Shown here: one piece after another, positions 54,235 to 63,272 of the stretch | Position numbering within the stretch: position 1 is the first letter of the stretch | How the letters are laid out: each line of letters starts with the position of its first letter | Assembly (NCBI GenBank): GCA_034521715.1 | Contig: JAXHLY010000013.1 | Span: 186,001-250,000 of the forward strand | Direction: 5' to 3' | Length of the DNA stretch: 64,000 nucleotides | Origin: Methylohalomonas sp034521715 | GTDB lineage: Bacteria > Pseudomonadota > Gammaproteobacteria > Methylohalomonadales > Methylohalomonadaceae | The notes under the pieces: generated by a model | Told to the model about the DNA's origin: nothing | The model's database searches: none | What the model saw: the letters and a program-made list of their open reading frames with translations, nothing else | Translations under genes and position numbers: made by a program

Positions 54235-54313
54235 AGCAATTCGGATCGGTTCATATCTTTCCTGTTTGATTCGTTGTCATCTCAGATTTCCCGAAACTTG
54301 TCTGCGGCATTCT

Positions 54314-54390
54314 GTCATTTCGGCCGCCGCGAGAAATCTTTTCAGAAGAGCCGTCATGTCGACAGGTTTTTCCGCTTCGCTTGAAATGAC
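54314..54390. repeat. GTCATTTCGG...TTGAAATGAC repeat, short form
   Basis: An imperfect palindrome with the same ends as the core of the MITE-like element. It lies in the gap between the NorD-type gene and the HExxH gene. Confidence 0.55.
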
Positions 54391-54424
54391 AATATTTTCA
54401 GGAATTACCTTAGGAATATTCGTC

Positions 54425-54918
54425 ATGCCATTCGACTATTACCATCGCCTGTCGAAGCGTCACCAGGCGGATTATATCGCCAGAGCGATCAGCTGATCGA
54501 CGTGACACTGAAAATGCCGCAGGCCCTGCGGCCGGGCGTACCGATACTGCGCCGGGCTCTGGCCAACGACGACCGGCGGGCGGTGGAACTGGCCTGCAAG
54601 GGACTGGCCGCGGGCCTGTGTGCCGACCTGGGCGTGGTACCGGTAACCGTGAAAGTCCTTGCCGTCAGGCCGCATAATGACTATGCGGAACTGCATGGTT
54701 TATACGAAGCGGCGTACGGCCGCAAGCGTGCCGTTATCAGCCTGTGGATGCGGACAGCACAGCACAAGCGCGTTGTCGCATTCAAGACCTTCCTGCGTAC
54801 ACTGCTGCATGAATTCTGTCACCATCTGGATTACGAGCATTACCGGCTGGCAGAATCGTTTCACACCGAGGGATTTTTCAAGCGCGAGTCGTCGCTGTTC
54901 AAGCAACTGGTTGAATAG
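54425..54918 (+). CDS. HExxH metallopeptidase-like protein, one frameshift
   Basis: From the ATG at 54425 (MPFDYYHRLSKRHQA) the frame shifts near 54478 and continues SDQLIDVTLKMPQALRPGVPILRRALA to the end. The zinc-binding motif LLHEFCHHLDYEHY gives HExxH. The Glu/His downstream could complete a gluzincin or SprT-like site, but the family is not clear. The length of about 165 residues is short for a peptidase domain. Small proteins like this occur beside NorQ/NorD or CbbQ/CbbO pairs, so a role in the same remodelling system is plausible but inferred. Confidence 0.6.
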
Positions 54919-54964
54919 TGAATAGTAAATAGTGATTGGTGATTGGTTAATTGGTTAAGCGGTG

Positions 54965-55060
54965 CTTGGAGTATGGTTGTGGAAGCGGATTGCAATCTGC
55001 GATTGATATAGCAGGATTTATCGCCGATACAATCGGCTCCCACAATATTCTATACGTGGG
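54965..55060. repeat. REP-like pair in a 429-bp gene-free region
   Basis: GGAAGCGGATTGCAATCTGC and CGCCGATACAATCGGCTCCC occur in the gap 54919-55347, with the same cores as the other REP-like repeats. Nearby degenerate units (ATAGTGAATAGTAAATAGTG at 54916) suggest another short tandem repeat. The remaining 290 bp show no supported gene and presumably carry the promoter of the transporter gene. Confidence 0.5.
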
Positions 55061-55347
55061 AGCAGTGACACCGCCGCGAATTTGCCGTTATTGCGAGCAT
55101 GGTGAAGCAATCCATATAATGCAGCCCGTACTGGTTTGCCAATATTTTTCAGGGCCTTATACGCCTGAATGACCGGAGCAATGTCAGCCTGTGATATTGA
55201 AATCAGCAAAGTGGACACTGCGGATAATCACTGTTTAGGCAGCATATGTATCGTTGACCTAATGCGTTGGCAACTCAAAAAATGTTGTCTGCCAGATAGA
55301 TCTGCGGTTCGGAATTCACCTGGGACCAATGGTAGAGGATTTGCAGA

Positions 55348-56302
55348 ATGGTACGGGATTCGCCTCCCCCGATGGGCCTAATTTCATCAGACAAAATGGT
55401 GACTCTGAGTACCACGTTCGTGGTACTCGCGGCACTATGCTGGGGGCTATCAGGCGGGATCGGCGGCATTCTCACGGCCCAGGGCTGGGACCCGTTCGTG
55501 GTGTCGTTCTACCGGGGCGCGATCGGGCTGTTGTTCGTTCTCGTCTGGCTGGCGTTGCGCCCGCGCGGCAGCGGATTGGCAAGTCGCCGATTATGGTTCT
55601 GGTCGGCGATCGCCGGTGTCGGCGTAGCTGGCAACTTCGCTTTCTATTTCGTGAGCATCGCGGAGGGCAGTGTCGCGGTTGCGGCGACCCTGATGTACTG
55701 CGCACCGGTGTTCGTCTATCTCGTGTCCTTCACACTCAAGCTCGAAAGACCCACTCCGCTTCAAGTGGGCCGCGATCGCGATGGTAATGCTTGGCGTCGT
55801 GCTGCTTACAGGTATTTACGATATTGGAGCGGGCGGCGTCACGCCGATCGCCGCCGGCGCCGGGCTGCTTTCCGGGCTGTCCTATGCGGTATTTATTTTC
55901 GGCTTCAAGTATGCGGCACCGCACGGCAGCCCGCAGGCGATTCTCGTGATCGCGTTCGCGGCACTCGTCACCATACTCATCTGGCCGGGCGATGCCGACC
56001 AGACCGTGGCAGTGCTGAGCACGCCGAGTTGGCCACTGTTCGCCGTGCTCGGGGTGCTTGGCGCCGGATTGTCGTTCATTCTCTATATCGTCGGCCTGAA
56101 CCATACCGCGCCGGCTGTGGCGTCGATCGTGGCGATGGTCGAGCCGGTCACCGCGTCGCTGTTCGGCGTCGTGGTTTTACATGAAAGCCTGGCTGCACTA
56201 CAGATTGTCGGCATGGGACTGATTCTGCTTACAGTGACTGCACTGAGCATATATTCAAGCGCTCACAATGAATCTGTTACGACTATACCACTAGCTGAGT
56301 AG
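55348..56302 (+). CDS. DMT/EamA-family transporter, one frameshift, possible integron cassette gene
   Basis: The membrane protein of about 300 residues has two EamA repeats. LAALCWGLSGGIGGILTAQGWDPFVVSFYRGAIGLLFVLVWL opens the first. After a break near 55750-55770 (expected LKWAAIAMVMLGVVLLTG) it continues with LLSGLSYAVFIFGFKYAA and SFILYIVGLNHTAPAVASIVAMVEPVTASLFGVVVLHE in the second. Ten membrane helices are expected. The start could be ATG 55348 or ATG 55396 (MVTLSTTFVVLAAL). An attC-like site begins 75 bp after the stop, so this may be a captured gene cassette. The substrate is unknown. Confidence 0.75.
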
Positions 56303-56376
56303 CGCTTGGGTCTGGAATCGCGCCTGTTCGATAACTGTTTTTCGAGAAATTGCGCCTGCGGAGTCAGGGACATGCC

Positions 56377-56448
56377 GTCTAACAAGTGGTTGCAGGTGAC
56401 GTCAGACCCGCTGCGCGTGCCAGCCGCATCTGAACCACGGCGTTAAAT
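56377..56448 (+). other. attC-like integron recombination site
   Basis: GTCTAAC (56377-56383) matches the R'' consensus RYYYAAC, and GTTAAAT (56442-56448) matches the R' consensus GTTRRRY. Inside them GTGGTTGCAG (56386-56395) and CTGAACCAC (56430-56438) pair with one unpaired G, as in the L''/L' arms of attC sites that carry an extrahelical base. Total length is about 72 bp. It lies after a single transporter gene. No integrase or second attC is seen in the window. Confidence 0.6.
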
Positions 56449-56456
56449 GACTTCCG

Positions 56457-57049
56457 CTAATTCTTTCCCCATAACTCCTCCAGTCGTGCATCACGGCCGC
56501 ATCGATAGCGGTAGAATTTATACCGAACTGGATTTTTCTCGTAATAATCCTGATGATAGTCCTCGGCCGGATAGAAGCTGTTGTTTAGTGGTTCAATTTT
56601 CGTTGTTACTGTCCCCTCGAACGACTTGTTTTTCTCCAGTTCCGCCTTGCTGGCTTCGGCCAGGCGTTTCTGTTCCGACTCGTGATAGAAGATAGCCGGG
56701 CGGTAGGGCTCGCCCCGATCGCAGAACTGGCCGTCGGCATCGGTGGGATCGGTTTACCGGCCAGTAGACGTCGAGCAATTCCGCGTAAGTGATTGTGTCC
56801 GGATCATAGGTAATCTGGACGACCTCGACATGACCGGTGCCGCCGGCCGACACCTGTTCATAGGTCGGGTTTTCAACATGCGCCGGCATAGCCGGAAATG
56901 GTTTCGATAACGCCGTCAAGTTTGTCGAACGGCGGCTCCATGCACCAGAAACATCCGCCGCCGAAGGTAGCCCTGGCGGTATCGGCACTGAAGCCGGAAA
57001 TGGGAAGGACACACAGGGCAGTTACGAGAATCAGTCGGTACAGTTGCAT
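56457..57049 (-). CDS. msrA: Exported MsrA-type methionine sulfoxide reductase, two frameshifts
   Basis: The product starts with a signal peptide (YRLILVTALCVLPISGFSADT) followed by RATFGGGCFWCMEPPFDKLDGVIETISG, with the catalytic Cys in GCFWC. It continues in two other frames: AHVENPTYEQVSAGGTGHVEVVQITYDPDTITYAELLDVYWPVN, then GQFCDRGEPYRPAIFYHESEQKRLAEASKAELEK and SFYPAEDYHQDYYEKNP. The end is LEELWGKN with stop at 56457. It is expected in the periplasm, unlike the MsrA at 50089. Breaks lie near 56895 and 56755. Confidence 0.8.
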
Positions 57050-57149
57050 GGAACAATGCTCCTCATCGAGTGCAGAATTGGACCATCTCTTGTGCGGTCA
57101 GTTGCCAGTAAATTGGTGAATGGCCAAATTTGATGGGGCAGGGTGTGCT

Positions 57150-57415
57150 GCGATTACCCCCATCCTTCCTTCCCCCGCAAGCGGGGGAAGAGATGAAGTG
57201 CGCTGGCGCGCTGCTGGTTATGCCCTCACTCTTTCTCTCTCCCAGAGGGAGGAGGACAAGGTGTGCTGCGCACTGTTGGTTGACTCAGCCCCCATCCTTC
57301 CTTTCCCCTCGAAGGGGGAAGGGACAAGGTGTGCTGCGCACTGTTGGTTATGGGCCCTCATCCTTCCTTCTCCCACGGGGAGAAGGGGCAGGGAATGCTT
57401 CGCATTGTTCGTGAT
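57150..57415. repeat. Cluster of CTCTCCC/GGGAGAG-type repeats
   Basis: At least four related units lie head-to-tail in this 371-bp gene-free gap. Examples are CCCCCGCAAGCGGGGGAAG, CTCTCCCAGAGGGAGGAGG, CCCCTCGAAGGGGGAAGGG and TCTCCCACGGGGAGAAGGGG, each followed by GACAAGGTGTGCTGCGCA or a variant. This is the largest cluster of this family in the window. Confidence 0.6.
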
Positions 57416-57420
57416 GGGGA

Positions 57421-59393
57421 CTATTCCTCGCTCATTTCACCGAGCTCGACCTCGGCAACGACCCGGAAACCGAAGTCGGAGCGGCTGCCGCGGGTGTCCT
57501 CGGTGCGGTTGGCCGAGCGCAGGTATTTCGGCGGTGAACTCCAGGAGCCGCCGCGTACGCCGGCCCGCCGGCGCATGGTCCGTCGAGCCGTTCGGCCCAG
57601 CAGTCGCTGGTGTATTCCCAGACATTGCCGAGGGTATCGTAAATACCAAAGGCATTCGGTTCATAGCTGCGAACGGATTCGGTAAAGATGGATTCATCGC
57701 GGCACGGGTGCGCGGACATGTTCGGGATCAGACTGGCGGTACGTTGATCGGCGACATTGGCATAGCGGCAGGCGTCGGCGGCAGTCGCCCCAGTAACGCG
57801 AGGTTTTTGTACCGGCGCGCGTGAAGTATTCCCATTCGGCCTCGGTGGGCAGGCGGTAGTCACGCCCGCTCTGGGTGGTTGACCAGATGGCATAGGCCTC
57901 GGCATCACGGCGGCTGACGCATACAACCGGTTCGTCGTCTCCCTGGGTATAGCCGGGATTGCGCCAGTTGAGACCGGCATACTGGTTCCAGACATCGGTG
58001 CGATGGTAGCAGCCGCCGGTCTGTTCGACCTCGGTGATATAGCCGCTGTCCTCGATGAATGTGCGGAACTGTTCAATGGTGATCTCGGTGCGGCTGACGG
58101 CGAATGCCTGCGGTATTGATATTGTTTGTTGGGGACCTTCATCGGCCTCGCAATCCTTTCCGTAGCCGGTCGATCCCATCAGATAACTGCCTGCTGGTAC
58201 GACCACCATGACTGGACCACGGCCGCCACCGAGCAGGGGATCGCGCAGCATCGGCAGTTGCGTGCCAACGCCGCGTTCGATGGCGTGGTATAGCCACCAG
58301 CCACCGGCCGTCATCGCGGCGAGTACTACGGCAGCGATGCCGGCATATTTCCTGAAATGCCCCTGACGGCCCGCGGTAGCCCGTCGTGCCGGCGCCGTGC
58401 CAGCATTCCCGGGTGCCGAATCAGACACCATTTGTGTCGACGGGCGTTCGGTGGGTGCCTCATCGCTGGGGAGCGCGATCGATGCAGGCCGGGCATCCGT
58501 ATCGAAGGAAAACATGGCGCGCCATTCGGCGATGGTCTGTGGCCGGTCCGCGGCCTTGAAGGCGAGTGCGGCATCAATGGCGCCGAGGAAGTCCGGGGAA
58601 AAACCGGGCGGACTGTATTCCAGCAGTGGCCGCAACGGATCCGGCCCGTCATGGTGGATGCTGATACTGCGCTGCATGGAGTCCACCGGTGCCTGGCCGC
58701 TGACGGCACGATAGAGGGTGGCGCCAAGGGCATAGATATCGGTCCATGGCCCCTGCGTTTCCTTGTCGCGGCTGTACTGTTCGATGGGCGCAAAGCCGGG
58801 CGATACCAGCATCGTCAGTGTCTGCCCGGCACTGCCGATGGCGTGACGGGCGGAACCGAAATCCAGCAGTACCGGGCCGTTGTCCTCACGGATGAAAATA
58901 TTGTCCGGCTTGATATCGCGATGAATGATGCGGCGGGCGTGGATGATATCCAGACCGTCGAACAGCGGCTGCAGCAGCCCGGCCGGTTGTTGCTCATCCG
59001 GTCGCAGTCCATGCTCAAGAACGCGCTGCAGACTCTGGCCGGCTTCATAGCGCATGACCATGTAGGCGGTATTGTTGGCTTCGAAAAAGGCTACAACGCG
59101 AATAATGGCGGGATGATCGAAGCCGGCCAGCAGCCTGGCCTGGTCCAGGAACCGCGACCGGCCCCATTCGAAGCGATCGCCATGGGTATCGGGAGATGGG
59201 ATGCACGGTGGCATCGCCCTCGCGCAATGCCAGTTCATTCGGCAGGTATTCCTTGATTGCAACCTGGATGTTCAGGTTGTTGTCACGTGGCGAGATCGGT
59301 AATGCCGAAACCGCCCTGGCCGAGTACCTTCAGTATCTGATACCACTGCAAGCGTGAGCCGGGCTTGAGTGCATTCCGATGCTGTTCTTCCAT
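57421..59393 (-). CDS. Ser/Thr kinase fused to a formylglycine-generating-enzyme-like (SUMF1) domain, several frameshifts
   Basis: Joined, the protein opens MEEQHRNALKPGSRLQWYQI with the kinase glycine loop (LGQGGFGIT) and, after a break near 59285, VAIKEYLPNELALREGD. The kinase core has HRDIKPDN and LDFGSARH and runs to about residue 300. A membrane helix follows (about 325-345: YAGIAAVVLAAMTAGGWWLYHAI). The C-terminal part is a formylglycine-generating-enzyme-like domain (PAGSYLMGSTGYGKDCEADEGPQQTISIPQAFAVSRTEIT ... EPVVCVSRRDAEAYAIWSTTQSGRDYRLPTEAEWEYFTRAGTKT), ending RSDFGFRVVAEVEL. The FGE-like part would be extracytoplasmic. Breaks lie near 59285, 59200 and at two places at 57590-57790. 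Confidence 0.75.
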
Positions 59394-59494
59394 GTTGCGT
59401 ACTTTATGGAAAAGCCGCTGGCCGGGGAAGCGAAATGATCACCGGTTACCGTTATCGTAGCGGTGCCCGGGCTTGCGGAGCCTGGTATGTCACA

Positions 59495-59528
59495 CAAAAA
59501 AACGGCAACCCGGTTCCCGGATTGCCGT
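59495..59528 (-). terminator. Intrinsic terminator of the PilZ gene
   Basis: On the minus strand ACGGCAATCCGG and CCGGGTTGCCGT form a hairpin (with one bulge) followed by a run of seven T. It lies 30 bp after the PilZ stop. Confidence 0.8.
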
Positions 59529-59557
59529 GATATCTGGTACTACAAGGTAGTCAGTGA

Positions 59558-60016
59558 CTACAAGGAGGGGAAGGTCGCCGCAAATCTTTCCACCCAGGCC
59601 CGGGCAGTCGCCTCGTGGCCATTTTTCGGAACATCGTCATCGACATTCCGGCAATAGCATTCCATATGGCAGTACTGTTCAACGATGCGCAGGCGCGCGC
59701 CGTCATCTTCCGATTCCAGGCACAGGCCGACGTCATAGCCGTCGCTGGTTTCCCGCACCATGACGACCCGGCCGGCAAAGCATTCCTGCTGATCGCGTAC
59801 CGGGATGGTCAATTCGGCCCAGGTGCCGGGGCTGAGATGACGCCGACTGTGGCAGACGATGCCCATGCCGCGGCAGGGCCTTTTGTGCTGGCGCCACTGC
59901 TGCCAGGGCGGCAGTGGCCGTAATCCGTGGGGATAGATATCGGGATGGCGCAGAAAACCTGAGGCCCGGTGCTGAAACGGGCCGGATTGCTGGTCTACGG
60001 CGGTGTCGGTTTGCAT
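59558..60016 (-). CDS. PilZ-domain protein
   Basis: The 152-residue protein has the PilZ-type segments LSPGTWAELTIPVRDQQECFAGRVVMVRETSDGYDVGLCLESEDDGARLRIVEQ and an Arg-rich stretch before them (RHPDIYPHGLRP, RHL). The canonical RxxxR pattern is not clear, so c-di-GMP binding is uncertain. The C-terminus has Cys residues (HMECYCRN) of unknown role. It is monocistronic with its own terminator. The degenerate GGDEF/EAL protein at 44851 is the only other c-di-GMP-type protein in the window. Confidence 0.7.
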   Translation of the reverse strand: MQTDTAVDQQSGPFQHRASGFLRHPDIYPHGLRPLPPWQQWRQHKRPCRGMGIVCHSRRHLSPGTWAELTIPVRDQQECFAGRVVMVRETSDGYDVGLCLESEDDGARLRIVEQYCHMECYCRNVDDDVPKNGHEATARAWVERFAATFPSL

Positions 60017-60188
60017 ACCCTGTCTCCCCGTGTGGCTAATGGCCAGACCGCTGATAAGCAGCCTCCCTATTTAATAGTCAATCAGGGAGATAAAATCAAG
60101 GCATTCAGCAAATTAGAGGATAATGTTGATTAATAAAATTAAAGTAATTATCTACTGATTATAAGTTAACTTCTTGAATTAAATAACT

Positions 60189-60322
60189 AAGGAAGCTCTG
60201 AATAATCCCCGCATGTCATTTCGACCAACGGGAGAAATCTTTAACTTATTGATTTACAAAGAGCTATTTGCACAAGGATTTCTCGCTGCGCTCGAAATGA
60301 CAAATTATTCAGAGCCTCCCTA
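60189..60322. mobile_element. MITE-like element, copy 3 (short)
   Basis: A 134-bp element with AAGGAAGCTCTGAATAA at the left and TTATTCAGAGCCTCCCT at the right. The left 50 bp equal the reverse complement of copy 2's right end. The interior is shorter than in the other copies. The element overlaps the 3' end of the lpxR-like gene, whose stop lies within the right terminal repeat. Confidence 0.65.
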
Positions 60323-61382
60323 AAAATCCGATCGTCAGTACGGTGTAGGACAGGCTTACGGAACCGAATTCGTGGCTGTCCTCCTGCTGGTCGAATTCCC
60401 GGGTCCGAAACACCTGGGTGTAGGACAGTTTCAGCCGCCGGTAGACCAGACTGACTCCCACGGCGAAATCGCCGACCAGCAGGTGCTTGTCGACGCTGTG
60501 GCTGTCGCTGAAGGTATTGCCGTCGAGAAAGATATTGCGCAATACCAGGTTGCCGGTGACCCCGGCGAACGCATGCAGGCTGAGCGGCGCGCTCTCCGAG
60601 AACCGCGGGTCGCTGCTGTCCACGGGGGCGTTGGTATCACCGCCGGGGCGGATGCGGGTACTGCCGAAATCCACCGGCACATTCCAGCCGATGCGTGCCT
60701 CCACCCCCGCTCCCGCATAGGTATGCACGTTACCGGCGCCGCCACCATAAAGGGAGATGATGTCGTAGCCGAAACGTTTCCACAGGTCTTGCTGCAGCAA
60801 CCGGTCCTTGTGTTCGGCAATGAGAATAATGCCGGGCTCGTTGTCGAGCTGGTTATCCCAGCCACGGGCGTCGGGAATATCTCGCAGGTCGTGGACGAAA
60901 TTCTGCGTTTCCTGGCCGAGGGCGGCGGGGCCGACGACACCGAGCTGGATTTCAAACGTATCGAGATCGTACTGGTCTTTGTTATGAAACGCGGCGGACA
61001 TGTATAGCCAGCCGGCATAGGGCTGGTCATCGGTGATCAAATCGGCCCGCTCTGTATCCTCCGGCGTAAAAATCTTCTGGCCCACGCCGAAGCCGATATT
61101 ACGCTGCAGCCCCGGTTCATTGATAAGCGGCAGGCTTTCCACCAGCGGCACCGCCCAGTCCGGCAGCTGGTCGCTGTCACGGTACTCCGTCAGATCCGGT
61201 GACATCCAGTTCAGCTGTATGCCGCTGGTATAGTTCTGGTCATTGTTGCCAAACAGGTCATTCTCGAACAGCACCGTAAAGGTCGCGGCATCACGGGGAT
61301 CGTAAGGAGCTCCTGCGGCCAGTGCACTATGTCCGAAGATCATCAGACCATAGAGCAATGCCTGCAGGCGTAGGGATAACAT
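60309..61382 (-). CDS. Lipid A 3'-O-deacylase-like protein (LpxR family)
   Basis: The 357-residue outer-membrane beta-barrel has a signal peptide (MLSLRLQALLYGLMIFGHSALA). LpxR landmarks follow: FTVLFENDLFGNNDQNYTSGIQLNWMSP with the Asn/Asp-rich active-site motif, DQPYAGWLYMSAAFHNK, and later barrel strands. The end is SVSLSYTVLTIGFLGRL, running into the MITE. With one T fewer in the T-run near 60324-60328 the protein would end in TIGF followed by TAG, giving the C-terminal Phe typical of outer-membrane proteins. LpxR removes the 3'-acyl chains from lipid A. The assignment is good but not specific. Confidence 0.8.
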   Translation of the reverse strand: MLSLRLQALLYGLMIFGHSALAAGAPYDPRDAATFTVLFENDLFGNNDQNYTSGIQLNWMSPDLTEYRDSDQLPDWAVPLVESLPLINEPGLQRNIGFGVGQKIFTPEDTERADLITDDQPYAGWLYMSAAFHNKDQYDLDTFEIQLGVVGPAALGQETQNFVHDLRDIPDARGWDNQLDNEPGIILIAEHKDRLLQQDLWKRFGYDIISLYGGGAGNVHTYAGAGVEARIGWNVPVDFGSTRIRPGGDTNAPVDSSDPRFSESAPLSLHAFAGVTGNLVLRNIFLDGNTFSDSHSVDKHLLVGDFAVGVSLVYRRLKLSYTQVFRTREFDQQEDSHEFGSVSLSYTVLTIGFLGRL

Positions 61383-61586
61383 AAGATGTCCAGTTTGGGT
61401 TGGCGTTCAGGAGAATACCGTTCATTATCGTCATTTGCATTGATAATTGTGCCAACGGCATCGCGCCATGGGTGATTGATGGAAGAACGAAGTCGGTGGA
61501 TCTACTTCAGTGCCTCATCGCATTTGAGGTCTGCAGTGCCGAAGTCAAACATGTCGTTTAAAAGGCACTGCCTGCCGCCGGTGTCC

Positions 61587-63272
61587 CTAGCGCTGACTGT
61601 GTAACCGCCCGTCCCGCAATTCCAGCGTACGATCGGCCGGCGGCAGGGCCGTCGCTGCGTGACCGAAATACACGGCCGTGCGCCCTTGAAGCCAGTCATG
61701 CAGCCGCGCGCCGACGACCAGGGCGGTTGGTTCATCGACGCCGCTCAAGGGTTCATCCAGCAGCACCAGGGCGGGATCGCGCAGCAGCAGGCGGGCAAGC
61801 GTCAGGCGCCGGCCTTCGCCACCTGATATCCGGCGTCCGGATTCACCAATCCAGGTTTCCGTTCCGTTCGCCAGACGCAACACCCATTCATCCAGTGCCA
61901 CCACATGCAGGGCCTGCCACAATTCACTGTCCGTGGCCGCAGTGTTGGCGATGCGCAGGTTTTCGGCAATGCTGGCTTCAAACAAGTCACTGCGCTGGGT
62001 GAGATAAACCCGCTGCCGCGACAGTTCCACGGCGCTGATATTGATCATATCCATGTTGTGCACGAGTATCCTGCCCGCATCGGGCCGGCGCAGCCCGGCC
62101 AGCAGATCGGCCAGTGTTGACTTGCCGGCGCCGGATTCGGCAATGACAGCGACATGCTCGCCGGCGGCCACGGCCAGGTCGATATGTTCCAGTACCGGGT
62201 TTTCGGCACAGGGATAGCGGTAGCTGACCTCGGCAACACGGATATCAAACCTGCCCGGCAGCACGGCGGTTGAGGAAGATATCGGGTGCTGCTGGCTGGG
62301 GCGATGGAGTTCCGCGGTCAGTCGCCTGGCGGCTGAACGGGTGCTGCCATAATGAGTGAACGCCGCGGGCAGGACGAGATATGCCTCGGTCAGCGCCATT
62401 ACCGCCAGCGGCATCATGACGGCGCCGGCGGCGCTGAGGCCGGCAGTCTGATAGGCCAGCAGTCCCAGCCCCAGGGTGCCGGCAGCCAGTAGCTGCATCA
62501 CCAGCACAACCAGCGCATTACCGCTGGCCGTCTGCCGGCCGATGCGGTACTGGTTATCCAGCAGGCTCGATTCCTCAGCGCCGAGTATCCGGCGGTGATG
62601 TTCAAGGGTTCCGTAGGCGCAAAGCTCCGCCAGTCCCTGGAACTGTTCGATCAGGCGTACCCGCAGGTTCTCGGTCTGCTGCGGCAATTGTTCACTGTCC
62701 GTCAGCCCCCGCCGGGCCGCAACCAGCGTGGCCAGCAGCAGCAATAATCCGCCGCCGGCCAGTACGATCAGCCCGGCCAGGGGGACAAATACCGCCAGTA
62801 GTACGGCGACAGCCACTGTGCCCAGCAGTGCCACGGCGGGCGGTGCCAGCAGGCGCAGATACAGGTTATCGAGGGCATCGATATCGGTGGTAAGCCGGTT
62901 CAGCAGTATGCCGGAGCGCAGGCGCTCGAGGCTGATCGGATGCAGCCGGCTGAGTGCGGCGAAAACTCCGCCGCGCAGATCGGCGAGCAGCCGCAGCACG
63001 GTATCGTGGTTATAAAGCCGTTCGAAATAGCGCGCCACCGTACGCGCCAGGGCAAAAAAGCGGATGGCGCCGCCGGGGACGTAAACATCGAACATCGCCC
63101 GTACGCCACCGGCCCAGAGCACGGCGGTAACGGCAGTGGCAGCGATGAACCAGCCGGACAGGGCAAGCAGGCCGATGCCGGCGAGCAGTGTGGCCAGCAT
63201 CAGCCCGGCGCCCGCGGTCAGGCGCCAGCGCCGACCCGCCAGCAGGCGCAGATACGGCAGCAGTTCACGCAT
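61587..63272 (-). CDS. cydC: CydC, thiol reductant ABC exporter subunit
   Basis: I start at MRELLPYLRLL (63272). The 561-residue protein combines an ABC transmembrane domain (six helices in 1-320) with an ABC ATPase: Walker A ESGAGKST, signature ISGGEGRRLTLARLL, Walker B LVLLDEPLSGVDE. The start overlaps the end of cydD by 8 bp. CydDC exports cysteine and glutathione to the periplasm and is needed for cytochrome bd assembly. Confidence 0.9.
   Translation of the reverse strand: MRELLPYLRLLAGRRWRLTAGAGLMLATLLAGIGLLALSGWFIAATAVTAVLWAGGVRAMFDVYVPGGAIRFFALARTVARYFERLYNHDTVLRLLADLRGGVFAALSRLHPISLERLRSGILLNRLTTDIDALDNLYLRLLAPPAVALLGTVAVAVLLAVFVPLAGLIVLAGGGLLLLLATLVAARRGLTDSEQLPQQTENLRVRLIEQFQGLAELCAYGTLEHHRRILGAEESSLLDNQYRIGRQTASGNALVVLVMQLLAAGTLGLGLLAYQTAGLSAAGAVMMPLAVMALTEAYLVLPAAFTHYGSTRSAARRLTAELHRPSQQHPISSSTAVLPGRFDIRVAEVSYRYPCAENPVLEHIDLAVAAGEHVAVIAESGAGKSTLADLLAGLRRPDAGRILVHNMDMINISAVELSRQRVYLTQRSDLFEASIAENLRIANTAATDSELWQALHVVALDEWVLRLANGTETWIGESGRRISGGEGRRLTLARLLLRDPALVLLDEPLSGVDEPTALVVGARLHDWLQGRTAVYFGHAATALPPADRTLELRDGRLHSQR

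Noticed and set aside
55150..55347. A second attC site upstream of the DMT transporter
   Set aside because: I looked for a GTTRRRY box with paired arms and found none convincing; cassette status therefore rests on one site.
50089..57049. Treating the two msrA genes as one duplicated unit
   Set aside because: One lacks a signal peptide and is E. coli-like; the other has a signal peptide and a GCFWC motif. They are different branches.
57421..59393. Diversity-generating retroelement variable protein
   Set aside because: The FGE-like fold can be a DGR target, but no reverse transcriptase, template repeat or accessory gene is visible in the window.
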